From JBOGOC01 sp050747525 (GTDB lineage: Bacteria; Acidobacteriota; Polarisedimenticolia; JACPZX01; DASXTC01): 10,657 nt of DNA. The stretch's first letter is position 1; each line of letters starts with the position of its first letter. A program made the position numbers and the translations under genes. Below are positions 1 to 7,574 of this stretch, piece after piece. The notes beneath the pieces are model-generated. The model saw nothing but the letters and a program-made list of their open reading frames with translations, was not told where the DNA came from and made no database searches. The DNA is taken from contig JBOGOC010000123.1 of the NCBI GenBank assembly GCA_050747525.1, forward strand, positions 1 to 10,657, written 5' to 3'.

Positions 1-1347
1 GGCTCGCACCGGCATCGCCCCGCCCGACGCGGCGCACGCGATGCCGGACAGCGTGGCGTCCTCGTCCGATCGCACCTCCACCGGGACGCCCAGCAGCGCG
101 GACTGCATCTCCATCAGGAAGCGCGAGCGGGCCAGCGGGCCCGTCGCCACGACGCGCTTCACGCGTCCCCCCGCTGCGGAAACGCAGCCGGCCACCGCGT
201 GGGCGATCGACTCCACCGCGGGACGCGCGACGTCGGCCGGGGCCCAGGGAGAAGCGCCGCCTGGAGTCATCAGCACCGAGGGGAGGCCCGCGCCCCGCGC
301 CTCGGGGCCGGCCGAGCCGGGCCCCCAGAACGACGCCAGCATCACCGCGCCCGGAGCGCCGCGCCGGCACACCCGATCGATCGAGGGGCCATCGATCGTC
401 AGCCCCAGCCCGTCGCGCATCCAGTCGACGACGGCCCCGCCCGCGTTCACCGTTCCTTCCAGCAGGTGGCGCTTCGATCGCGCGTCGGTCCAGGCGAAGC
501 TGGTGAGCAGGCCGGCGCGCCGGACGGCCCGTCCCCCCGTGGGGATCAGGATGAAGGCGCCCGTCCCGTAGTTCACCACGGCCGTCCCCGCAGCCCCCGA
601 GGGGCTCAGGCCCATCGCCCCCACCAGCGCGGCCTGCTGGTCTCCCAGCATGGCGGTCACCGGGACGGCCCTGCCGTTCAGACGCATCTCCCCCAGCGGG
701 CCCAGGCTGGGGCTCACCGACGGCAGCATGGCGGCCGGAACGCCGAACCGATCGAGAAGCCAGGGGCTCCAGGCCGAGGCGCCGAGATCGAACAGCAGCG
801 ATCGCGCGGCCTGCGTGGGATCGACCACGTGCGACGCGCCGTCTGAAAGGTGCCACATGAGAAACGTGGCCACGTGGCCGAACAGGATCTGCCCGCGCGC
901 CCCCCCGCGGCGCCAGGCCGGATGCGCCTCCAGCAGGCGCGCCAGCTTCGAGGCGCTGTAGTGGGGCGACAGGGGGAGTCCGGTGATCCGCCGCACGCGC
1001 GCCGCGTGACGCGAGAGCCGTGCGCACACGGCGGCCGCCTCGGTGCTCTGCCAGGTGGGGGCCGGGCCCAGCGGCCTCCCCGTGGCCCGATCCCACAGGA
1101 CGAACGTGGAACGCTGCGATGTGACGGCGGCCGCGGCGAGGGAGGGCCGCCCCGCCTCCTCGAGGGCTATGCGGATCGCGCGCCGGGCCGATGCCAGGAT
1201 GGCCGCCGGATCCTGGTCGGCCCGCCCGCCCGGGCCGAAGCGGGTGCGCACCGGCACGCGGCCGCGCCCCAGCAGCCGTCCCGCGCCGTCGAACACCCCC
1301 GCCTTGGACCACGAGGTTCCCTGGTCGAGGGCCAGGAAGGCGGTCAC
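1..1347 (-). CDS. FGGY-family carbohydrate kinase, glycerol-kinase-like (3' end beyond window)
   Basis: This is a predicted cytoplasmic ATP-dependent kinase of a polyol or sugar; the substrate cannot be read from the sequence. 449 codons are open from a GTG start to the left edge, against about 500 for the family, so roughly 30-60 C-terminal residues are missing. The N-terminal phosphate-binding motif LALDQGTSWSKAG (residues 5-17) is clear. HYSASKLARLLE (129-140), DPTQAARSLLFD (176-187), GDQQAAL (235-241, with the Asp expected to be the catalytic base), NYGTGAFIL (259-267) and AGGAVVDWMRDGLGL (302-316) match glycerol kinase and relatives in order. The usual DGG of the C-terminal ATP-binding segment reads ATGPLARSRFLMEMQ (401-415). 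The GTG start overlaps the stop of the metallo-hydrolase by four bases (GTGA), so it is the last visible gene of the aroC unit. Family confidence is high, substrate unknown. No glycerol facilitator or glycerol-3-phosphate dehydrogenase is visible, so calling it glpK would be unsafe. Confidence 0.9.
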   Translation of the reverse strand, partial: MTAFLALDQGTSWSKAGVFDGAGRLLGRGRVPVRTRFGPGGRADQDPAAILASARRAIRIALEEAGRPSLAAAAVTSQRSTFVLWDRATGRPLGPAPTWQSTEAAAVCARLSRHAARVRRITGLPLSPHYSASKLARLLEAHPAWRRGGARGQILFGHVATFLMWHLSDGASHVVDPTQAARSLLFDLGASAWSPWLLDRFGVPAAMLPSVSPSLGPLGEMRLNGRAVPVTAMLGDQQAALVGAMGLSPSGAAGTAVVNYGTGAFILIPTGGRAVRRAGLLTSFAWTDARSKRHLLEGTVNAGGAVVDWMRDGLGLTIDGPSIDRVCRRGAPGAVMLASFWGPGSAGPEARGAGLPSVLMTPGGASPWAPADVARPAVESIAHAVAGCVSAAGGRVKRVVATGPLARSRFLMEMQSALLGVPVEVRSDEDATLSGIACAASGGAMPVRA

Positions 1348-2315
1348 AACGGAAGCCGCATCCCGTCCGTCGCCACCTCGAACCCGCGCGCCTCCACGGC
1401 GCGCCGCTCGTCGGAACCGACGGACAGCGCCGGGTTGCTGTGGTTGAGGTGGATGAAGAGGATGCGCCGCCCCTCCCGGACGCGCTCCAGCCGCTGCATG
1501 GTGGCCGGGATCATCGGGTGCGGGATGTCGGCCATGGCGCGTCCCGGGATCTCGGCGCTCCCATGGAAGGAGCCGTCCAGCAGAGCCACGTCCACGCCTC
1601 CCACCAGCGAGGCCACGTCCCGATCCCAGGCCTCCCATGCGTCGGTGTCGGGGACGTACAGGAGGCGCCGCGAGGGCCCCGCCACCACGAAGCCCACGGT
1701 GTCGGAGTCCTCGTCACGATGCGGCACGCGCAGCGGCGTCACCGTGACGCCCGCCGCGAGCGTCACCGCCCGATCCATCTCCAGGGGGCGCGCGTCGATG
1801 TGGCCCCATTCCAGCAGGCGGCGCCAGGGGGCGCTCCCCTTGAGGAACTCGATCATGCGCGGCGTGGCGTGCACCGGCACGCCCCGGGCGGCCATCGACT
1901 CCTTGCCCAGGTACATCAGCCCCGTGTAGTGCCCCACGTGCGCGTGCGTCAGGAAGATGCCGTCCACCGGCAGGCCGGGCGGCCTCGGAGACTTCGCGAT
2001 GGAGGCGAGCGTGTCGACCTGGGATCGCAGGTCGGGTGTGGCGTCCAGCAGGTAGAGGGCCGGCGGCCCGGGCGGGGCCTCGACCACCAGGCCCAGCGAG
2101 GCCACACGCTGGGCTCGCGACGGATCGCGCCTTGCGGCCTCGCAGCACGGGCGCACACACCCCAGGTGAGGCAATCCGCCGTCCTGCGCCACGCCCAGCA
2201 CCACGGCCGTCACGGTGGCGGGACCGGACGGCTCGGCCCCCCCGTGCGCGCCGGCCCAGGCCAGCGCCCCGGCCAGGATCGCCGCGAGCGTCGCCACGCT
2301 CCTCATGCGTGTCAT
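1344..2315 (-). CDS. Exported PqqB-like metallo-beta-lactamase-fold protein
   Basis: This 323-residue MBL-fold protein resembles PqqB along its whole length. The N-terminal GVAQDGGLPHLGC (41-53) with Cys57/Cys58 corresponds to the PqqB glycine-rich and cysteine segment. DATPDLRSQ (91-99) corresponds to the PqqB N/DASPDxRxQ block. FIHLNHSNP (287-295) and the ending EVATDGMRLPL correspond to the typical PqqB C-terminus. The metal motif reads HAHVGH (124-129), with Gly in place of the Asp of HxHxDH; other likely polar site residues are in PHRDED (199-204), PDTDAW (222-227) and LLDGSFH (245-251). Unlike biosynthetic PqqB it begins with a signal-peptide-like stretch (basic MTRMR, then an Ala/Leu-rich core to about residue 24), so it probably acts outside the cytoplasm. 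The ATG at 2315 was chosen because it overlaps the upstream stop as ATGA and has an AGGA-type ribosome site; a second in-frame ATG lies three codons in. No pqqA/C/D/E is present, so PQQ synthesis is not supported and the substrate is unknown. Confidence 0.88.
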   Translation of the reverse strand: MTRMRSVATLAAILAGALAWAGAHGGAEPSGPATVTAVVLGVAQDGGLPHLGCVRPCCEAARRDPSRAQRVASLGLVVEAPPGPPALYLLDATPDLRSQVDTLASIAKSPRPPGLPVDGIFLTHAHVGHYTGLMYLGKESMAARGVPVHATPRMIEFLKGSAPWRRLLEWGHIDARPLEMDRAVTLAAGVTVTPLRVPHRDEDSDTVGFVVAGPSRRLLYVPDTDAWEAWDRDVASLVGGVDVALLDGSFHGSAEIPGRAMADIPHPMIPATMQRLERVREGRRILFIHLNHSNPALSVGSDERRAVEARGFEVATDGMRLPL

Positions 2316-2884
2316 GGCTCGTCCTGCTCGCTGCGACGGTAGAGCGCTTCCACGAAGAGGCGCTCGGGCCCGGCGGCGAGCCATCCGCGCACCAGGAACA
2401 CGTCTCCGTCGGCCTGCCGCACGACCTCCTCGTGCAGCGATTCCTCCACACCGGATCGATCGTCGCGGCGATGCCACAGGATGGATCGCCCATGGTCGCG
2501 CCCCGTCCAGACCGCCGCGCCCCCGGCGGCGTCCCACAGACGCATCTCCATCGCGGAGCCGGTCATCGTGATGCGGCCGTGTCGGCGCACAGGCGCGCTC
2601 CCTGGCACCATCTCGCTCAGGTTGATCGACTGGGCCTCGGGGGACAGCGAGGTGATCTCCAGACGCACCGCGGCCTGGGAGCGCAGCTCGCCGTCCAGCG
2701 CGTAGAGACGCCGCGCCCCCTCCCACATGCCGTCGCGGCGCGCCAGGCCTTCCACTCCGAGGTCCGCCCCGGCGATCCCGCCTCCCATCAGGGTGACCCT
2801 CGACCCCGGCGGGGCCGGGAAGCTCCGCGCCACGATCAGCAGCCCTCCCAGGGCCAGCAGCCCCACCACGAACGCGCGTATCAT
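2312..2884 (-). CDS. Hypothetical membrane-anchored or exported protein
   Basis: I do not recognise a family for this 190-residue protein. It starts with one hydrophobic helix (about residues 4-19, AFVVGLLALGGLLIVA) after MIR. This could be an uncleaved anchor or a signal peptide, as SFPAPP follows. There is no lipobox cysteine, and in fact no cysteine at all. The rest is soluble and rich in predicted beta strands and charged residues, with segments such as MTGSAMEMRLWDA (107-119) and GDVFLVRGWLAAGPERLFVEAL (160-181, an alternating pattern). Its ATG directly abuts the aroC stop (TAGATG, no gap), and its own TGA overlaps the start of the PqqB-like gene, so expression is probably by reinitiation after aroC. 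Position suggests it works with the exported metallo-hydrolase, for example as an envelope partner, but that is inference only. The reading frame is well supported by the tight packing and codon usage. Confidence 0.78.
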   Translation of the reverse strand: MIRAFVVGLLALGGLLIVARSFPAPPGSRVTLMGGGIAGADLGVEGLARRDGMWEGARRLYALDGELRSQAAVRLEITSLSPEAQSINLSEMVPGSAPVRRHGRITMTGSAMEMRLWDAAGGAAVWTGRDHGRSILWHRRDDRSGVEESLHEEVVRQADGDVFLVRGWLAAGPERLFVEALYRRSEQDEP

Positions 2885-4063
2885 CTAAAAAGCATCCAGC
2901 TGGGCCAGATAGCCGCGAAGGTTGCGCCCGGTCTCATCGATGGAATCCCCGCCGAACTTCTCCAGGAACGCGCCGGCCAGCACCAGCCCCGTCATCGCCT
3001 CGCCGATCACGCCGGCGGCCGGCACCACGCACGTGTCGGTGCGCTCCACGGCCGCCTGCACCGGCGTCTTGTCCACCAGGTCCACCGTGCGCAGGGGCCT
3101 TGGCAGGGTCGAGAGCGGCTTGAGGTAGCCTGTCACCCGGATCTCCTCGCCGTTGCTCATCCCGCCTTCGATCCCTCCCGCGCGGTTGGTGTGGCGCGAG
3201 AACCGCCGCGTGGACGCATCGTAATGGATCTCGTCGTGCACCAGGGACCCGCGGCGTGTCGCACCCGCCACTCCCTCGCCCACCTCGACCCCCTTCACCC
3301 CCTGGATCGACAGCAAGGCCTGACCGAGGCGCGCCTCCAGACGCGTGTCCCACTGCCGGCACGAGCCAAGCCCGGGGGGGACGCCCCTGGCCACCACCTC
3401 GAAGATGCCTCCCAGCGAGTCGCGCGCCTGGCGCGCTGCGTCGATCGCGGCCACCATGGCCGCCTCCACGCGCGCATCGCAGCAGCGCAACGGTGAGTCC
3501 GGAGGGATGGACGCGATCGCGTCCCACGTCATCTCGGGCTCGCGCGGCAGCGACACCTCCCCCACCGCCAGCGTGTGGCTCGCCACCTGGATGCCGAAGC
3601 GTGCGAGGAGCTGCCGGGCCACCGCACCCGCCGCCACGCGCGCGGTGGTCTCTCGGGCGCTGGCCCGCTCCAGGACGTCGCGCGCGTCGTGCGTGCCGTA
3701 CTTGAGGGCTCCGGCAAGATCGGCATGACCGGGGCGGGGCGCCCGCACGGGCCTCCGCTCGGCCTCCGGGGTCGTGCCGGGAATGGGCGTGAGGCTCATC
3801 GCGGTGGTCCAGTTCGCCCAGTCGCGGTTCTCGATGGCCAGGCTGACGGGCCCCCCCATCGTGCGCCCGAATCTCAGGCCGGCCGTGACGCGGGCCTCGT
3901 CGTGCTCGATGGCCATGCGCCCGCCGCGGCCGTAGCCCGCTTGCCGGCGGCGCAGATCGGCGTTGATGAGATCCACCGACACGTCGAGCCCGGCGGGAAG
4001 TCCATCCAGGATGACGCAGAGTCCGGGGCCGTGGGATTCCCCGGCCGTCAGGAAGCGGAGCAT
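2885..4063 (-). CDS. aroC: Chorismate synthase
   Basis: AroC makes chorismate from 5-enolpyruvylshikimate-3-phosphate by 1,4-elimination of phosphate, using reduced FMN; it is the last common step of aromatic amino acid, folate and quinone biosynthesis, in the cytoplasm. All family signatures are present: LTAGESHGP near the N-terminus (residues 5-13), GYGRGGRMAIEHD (43-55), ERASARETTARVAAG (signature 2), NRAGGIEGGMSNGE (FMN/substrate loop), and the C-terminal RTDTCVVPAAGVIGEAM followed by FLEKFGGDS. At 392 residues it has full family length. The ATG at 4063 gives the expected N-terminus MLRFLTAGESHG; the open frame continues 32 codons further, but that part has no family match. No clear Shine-Dalgarno precedes this start. 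It is first in a four-gene minus-strand unit and divergent from nnr, with only 43 bp between the two starts. Confidence 0.97.
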   Translation of the reverse strand: MLRFLTAGESHGPGLCVILDGLPAGLDVSVDLINADLRRRQAGYGRGGRMAIEHDEARVTAGLRFGRTMGGPVSLAIENRDWANWTTAMSLTPIPGTTPEAERRPVRAPRPGHADLAGALKYGTHDARDVLERASARETTARVAAGAVARQLLARFGIQVASHTLAVGEVSLPREPEMTWDAIASIPPDSPLRCCDARVEAAMVAAIDAARQARDSLGGIFEVVARGVPPGLGSCRQWDTRLEARLGQALLSIQGVKGVEVGEGVAGATRRGSLVHDEIHYDASTRRFSRHTNRAGGIEGGMSNGEEIRVTGYLKPLSTLPRPLRTVDLVDKTPVQAAVERTDTCVVPAAGVIGEAMTGLVLAGAFLEKFGGDSIDETGRNLRGYLAQLDAF

Positions 4064-4083
4064 GAGAGACCCGACACGCAGCG

Positions 4084-4106
4084 ACGCTATCATCGAGGTA
4101 AAAAAC

Positions 4107-4113
<7 letters not shown>
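4084..4113 (-). promoter_or_regulatory. Putative sigma70-type promoter of the aroC unit
   Basis: On the minus strand a perfect -35 hexamer TTGACA (4113-4108) is followed, after 18 nt, by TAGCGT (4089-4084). That weak -10 is preceded by TGA, giving an extended TGn -10. The predicted transcript start near 4077 would leave a leader of about 14 nt before the aroC ATG at 4063. The -35 overlaps the proposed nnr start codon on the opposite strand. This is seen by inspection only; the -10 match is poor apart from the TG extension. Confidence 0.45.
4095..4098 (+). promoter_or_regulatory. Ribosome binding site deciding the nnr start
   Basis: GAGG lies 8 nt before the ATG at 4107. The family-typical start, MKILTAEQM at 4125, has no purine-rich sequence at the right distance. 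This favours the earlier ATG by six codons, although the extra residues have no recognisable homology. Confidence 0.45.
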
Positions 4114-5698
<1,585 letters not shown>

Positions 5699-5702
<4 letters not shown>

Positions 5703-6148
5703 GCCAGCGGGGCGAGCGTGTGAGCGCGTCCGAAGACGACACGCGGCGCGCGGGACGGGAGCTGGCGGTCACGCTGAGCCCGGGCGACATCGTGGCCCTT
5801 TCCGGATCGCTGGGAGCGGGCAAGACGGTCTTCGTGCGGGGACTGGCCGAAGGGCTCGGCCTGGATCCACGGCAGGTGCACTCCCCCACCTTCGCCATGG
5901 TGACCGAGTATGGCGCGGGCGCGTCCCGGCTGGTGCACGTGGACCTCTATCGCATCGATCGCGCCGCTGAGATCGAGGACCTGGGGCTCGACAGCCTCCT
6001 CTCGGACGGCGCCGTCATGGCGGTGGAATGGGGAGAAAAGCTCCCGGCCCGCCTGCTGCAGGACGCCGTGCGCGTGACCCTCGAGGATCTCGGCGGCGAG
6101 CAGCGCCGCCTGACCATCGAGCGCGCGACGTCCCGGCCGGGGGCGTGA
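5699..6148 (+). CDS. tsaE: tRNA threonylcarbamoyladenosine biosynthesis ATPase TsaE
   Basis: TsaE is the small P-loop ATPase that works with TsaB and TsaD to install t6A at position 37 of ANN-decoding tRNAs in the cytoplasm. The 149-residue product has the Walker A motif GSLGAGKT (36-43), the SPTF signature (62-65), HVDLYRI (80-86, containing the conserved Asp and Tyr) and VEWGEK (109-114), in the order typical of the family and at normal length. The ATG at 5699 overlaps the nnr stop by four bases, so translation is probably coupled. The longer open frame upstream lies inside nnr and lacks homology. No tsaB or tsaD follows; the next genes encode unrelated exported proteins. Confidence 0.96.
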
Positions 6149-6154
6149 TAGAAT
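6146..6154 (+). promoter_or_regulatory. Putative extended -10 element before the DUF2092-type gene
   Basis: TGA followed by TAGAAT (6149-6154, five of six matches to TATAAT) makes an extended -10 that starts on the tsaE stop codon. No strong -35 is seen; the best candidate 18 nt upstream is GCGACG. It lies in the only gap (70 bp) between tsaE and the next gene, where a new promoter would be expected. Confidence 0.4.
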
Positions 6155-6189
6155 CCGGCGCATCAGCCTTCGTCAACCTCGCGAAATCC

Positions 6190-6204
6190 CACCTCAGGGA
6201 GGTG
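6190..6204 (+). repeat. Short inverted repeat in a 5' leader
   Basis: CACCTC and GAGGTG, separated by AGG, can form a 6-bp hairpin ending 14 nt before the ATG at 6219. It sequesters a GGAGG sequence that is too far from the start to be its usual ribosome site; the likely site is GGAG at 6210-6213. It could be a minor mRNA structure or chance in this GC-rich DNA. Confidence 0.35.
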
Positions 6205-6218
6205 CCGACGGAGCGTCC

Positions 6219-6995
6219 ATGAAATTCAGGGCGTATCTCGGAACCGTCCTCGTACTCACGTTGTTGGCTTTGCCCACCGGCACCCCGGCGCAGCAGACCC
6301 CGGACCTCGACCCGGACGCGATGAAAGCCTTGAACACGATGGGAGCGTACCTGCGCTCGCTCAAGGTCTATCGGGTTCAGTCGGTTCACACTCTCGACGA
6401 AGTCCTGGATGATGGACAGGTGGTCACGTTCGGCGAAACCGCGGACGTGCTCGTCCAGAGTCCGAACCGACTGCTGGCCGACGTTTCGAGCGACCGCAAG
6501 TCCCGGATGTTCTTCTACGATGGGAAGACCTTCACGCTCTACGCGCGGCGCATGGACTACTACGCCACGGCGCCGGCCCCAGCCACGGTCCGGCAGCTCG
6601 TGGACACCCTGGACCAGAGGTACGGCATCGAGCTCCCGCTCGTGGACCTCATCCTGTGGGGAACGGACGACAATGCGCCCGCGCAGATCCGTTCCGCCCG
6701 GGACCTCGGCCCGAGCGCGATCGATGGCACCAGCTGCCGGCACTATGCGTACCGCCAGGAGGGCCTCGACTGGCAGCTCTGGCTCCAGCTGGGCCCCAGC
6801 CCGCTTCCCCGCAAGCTCATCCTCACCACGCTGACCGATGACGCCCGGCCCCGTTACTCGTCGGTGTTCCACTGGGACCTGGCGCCCGCCTTCAACGCGG
6901 AGGCGTTCACGTTCATCCCTCCCGCGGACGCCAAGAAGATCGTCTTCGCGAAGACCGGCCCGAAGACCGCCCCGTCGGTCACCGGCAGCCCATAG
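6219..6995 (+). CDS. Secreted DUF2092-family protein
   Basis: This 258-residue protein has a clear signal peptide: MKFR, a hydrophobic core to about residue 20, and a likely cleavage after GTPA (residues 22-25). The mature part resembles DUF2092, a family of predicted periplasmic proteins with a LolA/LppX-like beta fold and no established biochemical role. Supporting blocks are ALNTMGAYLRSLKVYRVQS near the mature N-terminus, VLVQSPNRLLADVSS, FFYDGKTFTLYARRMDYYA, IELPLVDLILWG, GTSCRHYAYRQEGLDWQLWL and the C-terminal FTFIPPADAKKI. The pattern of a stress-like helix, a 'model lipid-binding' half barrel and a final FxPPxxAxKI is typical of the family as I recall it. The start is set by GGAG 5 nt upstream and by the signal peptide. 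Its stop codon forms part of the ribosome site of the next gene, so the two are co-expressed. Lipid or lipoprotein binding is inference from fold only. Confidence 0.85.
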   Translation: MKFRAYLGTVLVLTLLALPTGTPAQQTPDLDPDAMKALNTMGAYLRSLKVYRVQSVHTLDEVLDDGQVVTFGETADVLVQSPNRLLADVSSDRKSRMFFYDGKTFTLYARRMDYYATAPAPATVRQLVDTLDQRYGIELPLVDLILWGTDDNAPAQIRSARDLGPSAIDGTSCRHYAYRQEGLDWQLWLQLGPSPLPRKLILTTLTDDARPRYSSVFHWDLAPAFNAEAFTFIPPADAKKIVFAKTGPKTAPSVTGSP

Positions 6996-7003
6996 GAGCC
7001 CAC

Positions 7004-7444
7004 ATGAAGAACTTCAGAAGAGTCCTGGCGATCCTCCTGACGCTCGTGCTCTCGGGCGCCGCGGTCCTGGCGGCACGGGGAGGAGGCGCCGTCTCGCGGG
7101 GCGGGGCCCGGACGAGCGTCAACCGCAGCCCGAGCCAGAGCGCGAACGTCAACCGCAACGTCAACGTCAACCAGAACGTCAACGTCAACCGTGACGTGGA
7201 CGTCGACGTGCATGGCGGCTATTACCATGGATACGGCGGCTGCTGCTACCATCCCGTCGCGAGGACCGCGGCCGTCGTGGGCACGGCGGCCGTGGTCGGA
7301 TCGGTCGTCTACGCGTCCTCGATGCCGACCGGTTGCGTCACCCAGGTCGTCAACGGCATCGCCTACCAGCAGTGCGGCTCGACCTGGTATCAGCCCCAGT
7401 ACGCAGGAACCTCGGTCAGCTACGTGGTCGTCGGCCACCCCTGA
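7004..7444 (+). CDS. Small secreted protein with Asn/Val-Asp/Val repeat
   Basis: This 146-residue protein has no known function. It has a signal peptide (MKNFRR plus a hydrophobic core to about residue 23, cleavage near VLAA), a Gly/Ser/Arg-rich linker, and a low-complexity block of alternating Asn/Val changing to Asp/Val (residues 48-69). A GGYYHGYGGCCYHP segment (71-84) and a hydrophobic Ala/Val stretch (89-103) that may cross or insert into a membrane follow. The C-terminal YQQCGSTWYQPQY (121-133), with SYVVVGHP at the end, is a conserved tail I associate with small proteins found next to DUF2092 genes in several high-GC bacteria (recall, not a search). Four cysteines (80, 81, 111, 124) could form disulfides. 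AGGAG overlaps the preceding stop codon, 5 nt from the ATG, so it is co-translated with the DUF2092-type gene; a strong hairpin follows the stop. Confidence 0.8.
   Translation: MKNFRRVLAILLTLVLSGAAVLAARGGGAVSRGGARTSVNRSPSQSANVNRNVNVNQNVNVNRDVDVDVHGGYYHGYGGCCYHPVARTAAVVGTAAVVGSVVYASSMPTGCVTQVVNGIAYQQCGSTWYQPQYAGTSVSYVVVGHP
7145..7210 (+). repeat. In-frame AACGTC/GACGTS tandem repeat
   Basis: Eleven hexamer units related to AACGTC run through the small secreted protein gene. They are organised as two near-identical 18-bp units (7157-7174 and 7175-7192, each AACGTC twice then AACCAG or AACCGT), preceded by a shorter 12-bp unit and followed by GACGTG GACGTC GACGTG. The repeat keeps frame and encodes NVNVNQ, NVNVNR and DVDVDV. 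It is a likely site of length variation by slippage. Confidence 0.85.
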
Positions 7445-7450
7445 GCGCTC

Positions 7451-7484
7451 ATCCCCCGGGCGGGCATCAGGCCCGCCGGGGGAT
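7451..7484 (+). terminator. GC-rich hairpin, probable transcription terminator
   Basis: A left arm (7451-7465) and right arm (7471-7484) pair over 14 bp, as ATCCCCC with GGGGGAT and GGCGGGC with GCCCGCC. There is one bulged G on the left and a five-base ATCAG loop. It begins 7 nt after the stop of the repeat-protein gene. A pyrimidine-rich CTCCCCTCTCTTGT tract follows instead of a run of T, so termination may be weaker than at a classical intrinsic site. It separates the DUF2092-type pair from the hydrolase genes. Confidence 0.7.
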
Positions 7485-7533
7485 CAGTCCTCCCCTCTCT
7501 TGTCCATGACCCCTCCTCCGACCGGTCCCGCAG

Positions 7534-7544
7534 TATGATAGGCG
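7534..7544 (+). promoter_or_regulatory. Putative promoter -10 region of the hydrolase unit
   Basis: TATGAT (7534-7539, five of six matches to TATAAT) lies 35 nt upstream of the hydrolase ATG and downstream of the terminator hairpin, in the 130-bp gap where a promoter must lie if the two units are separate. It contains the same TGATAG string as the elements before aroC and the DUF2092-type gene. No -35 hexamer at 16-18 nt is convincing. Confidence 0.4.
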
Positions 7545-7574
7545 CACCCTGATCGTTTCGATGGAGGCTTCCCA

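Noticed and set aside
1344..2315. PQQ biosynthesis locus
   Set aside because: Only a PqqB-like gene is present; no pqqA peptide, pqqC, pqqD or pqqE is seen, and export does not fit the pathway.
199..2342. Long plus-strand open frames opposite the kinase and MBL genes
   Set aside because: They are Arg/Ala/Pro-rich translations of the antisense strand of well-supported genes in high-GC DNA, without recognisable domains.
1344..2726. MBL frame extended to an ATG at 2726
   Set aside because: The extra 137 codons lie inside the 190-residue gene in another frame and look like shadow sequence; the ATGA overlap at 2315 and the signal peptide give a better start.
7145..7210. CRISPR-like repeat
   Set aside because: The units are contiguous 6/18-bp repeats with no spacers and stay in frame within a protein gene.
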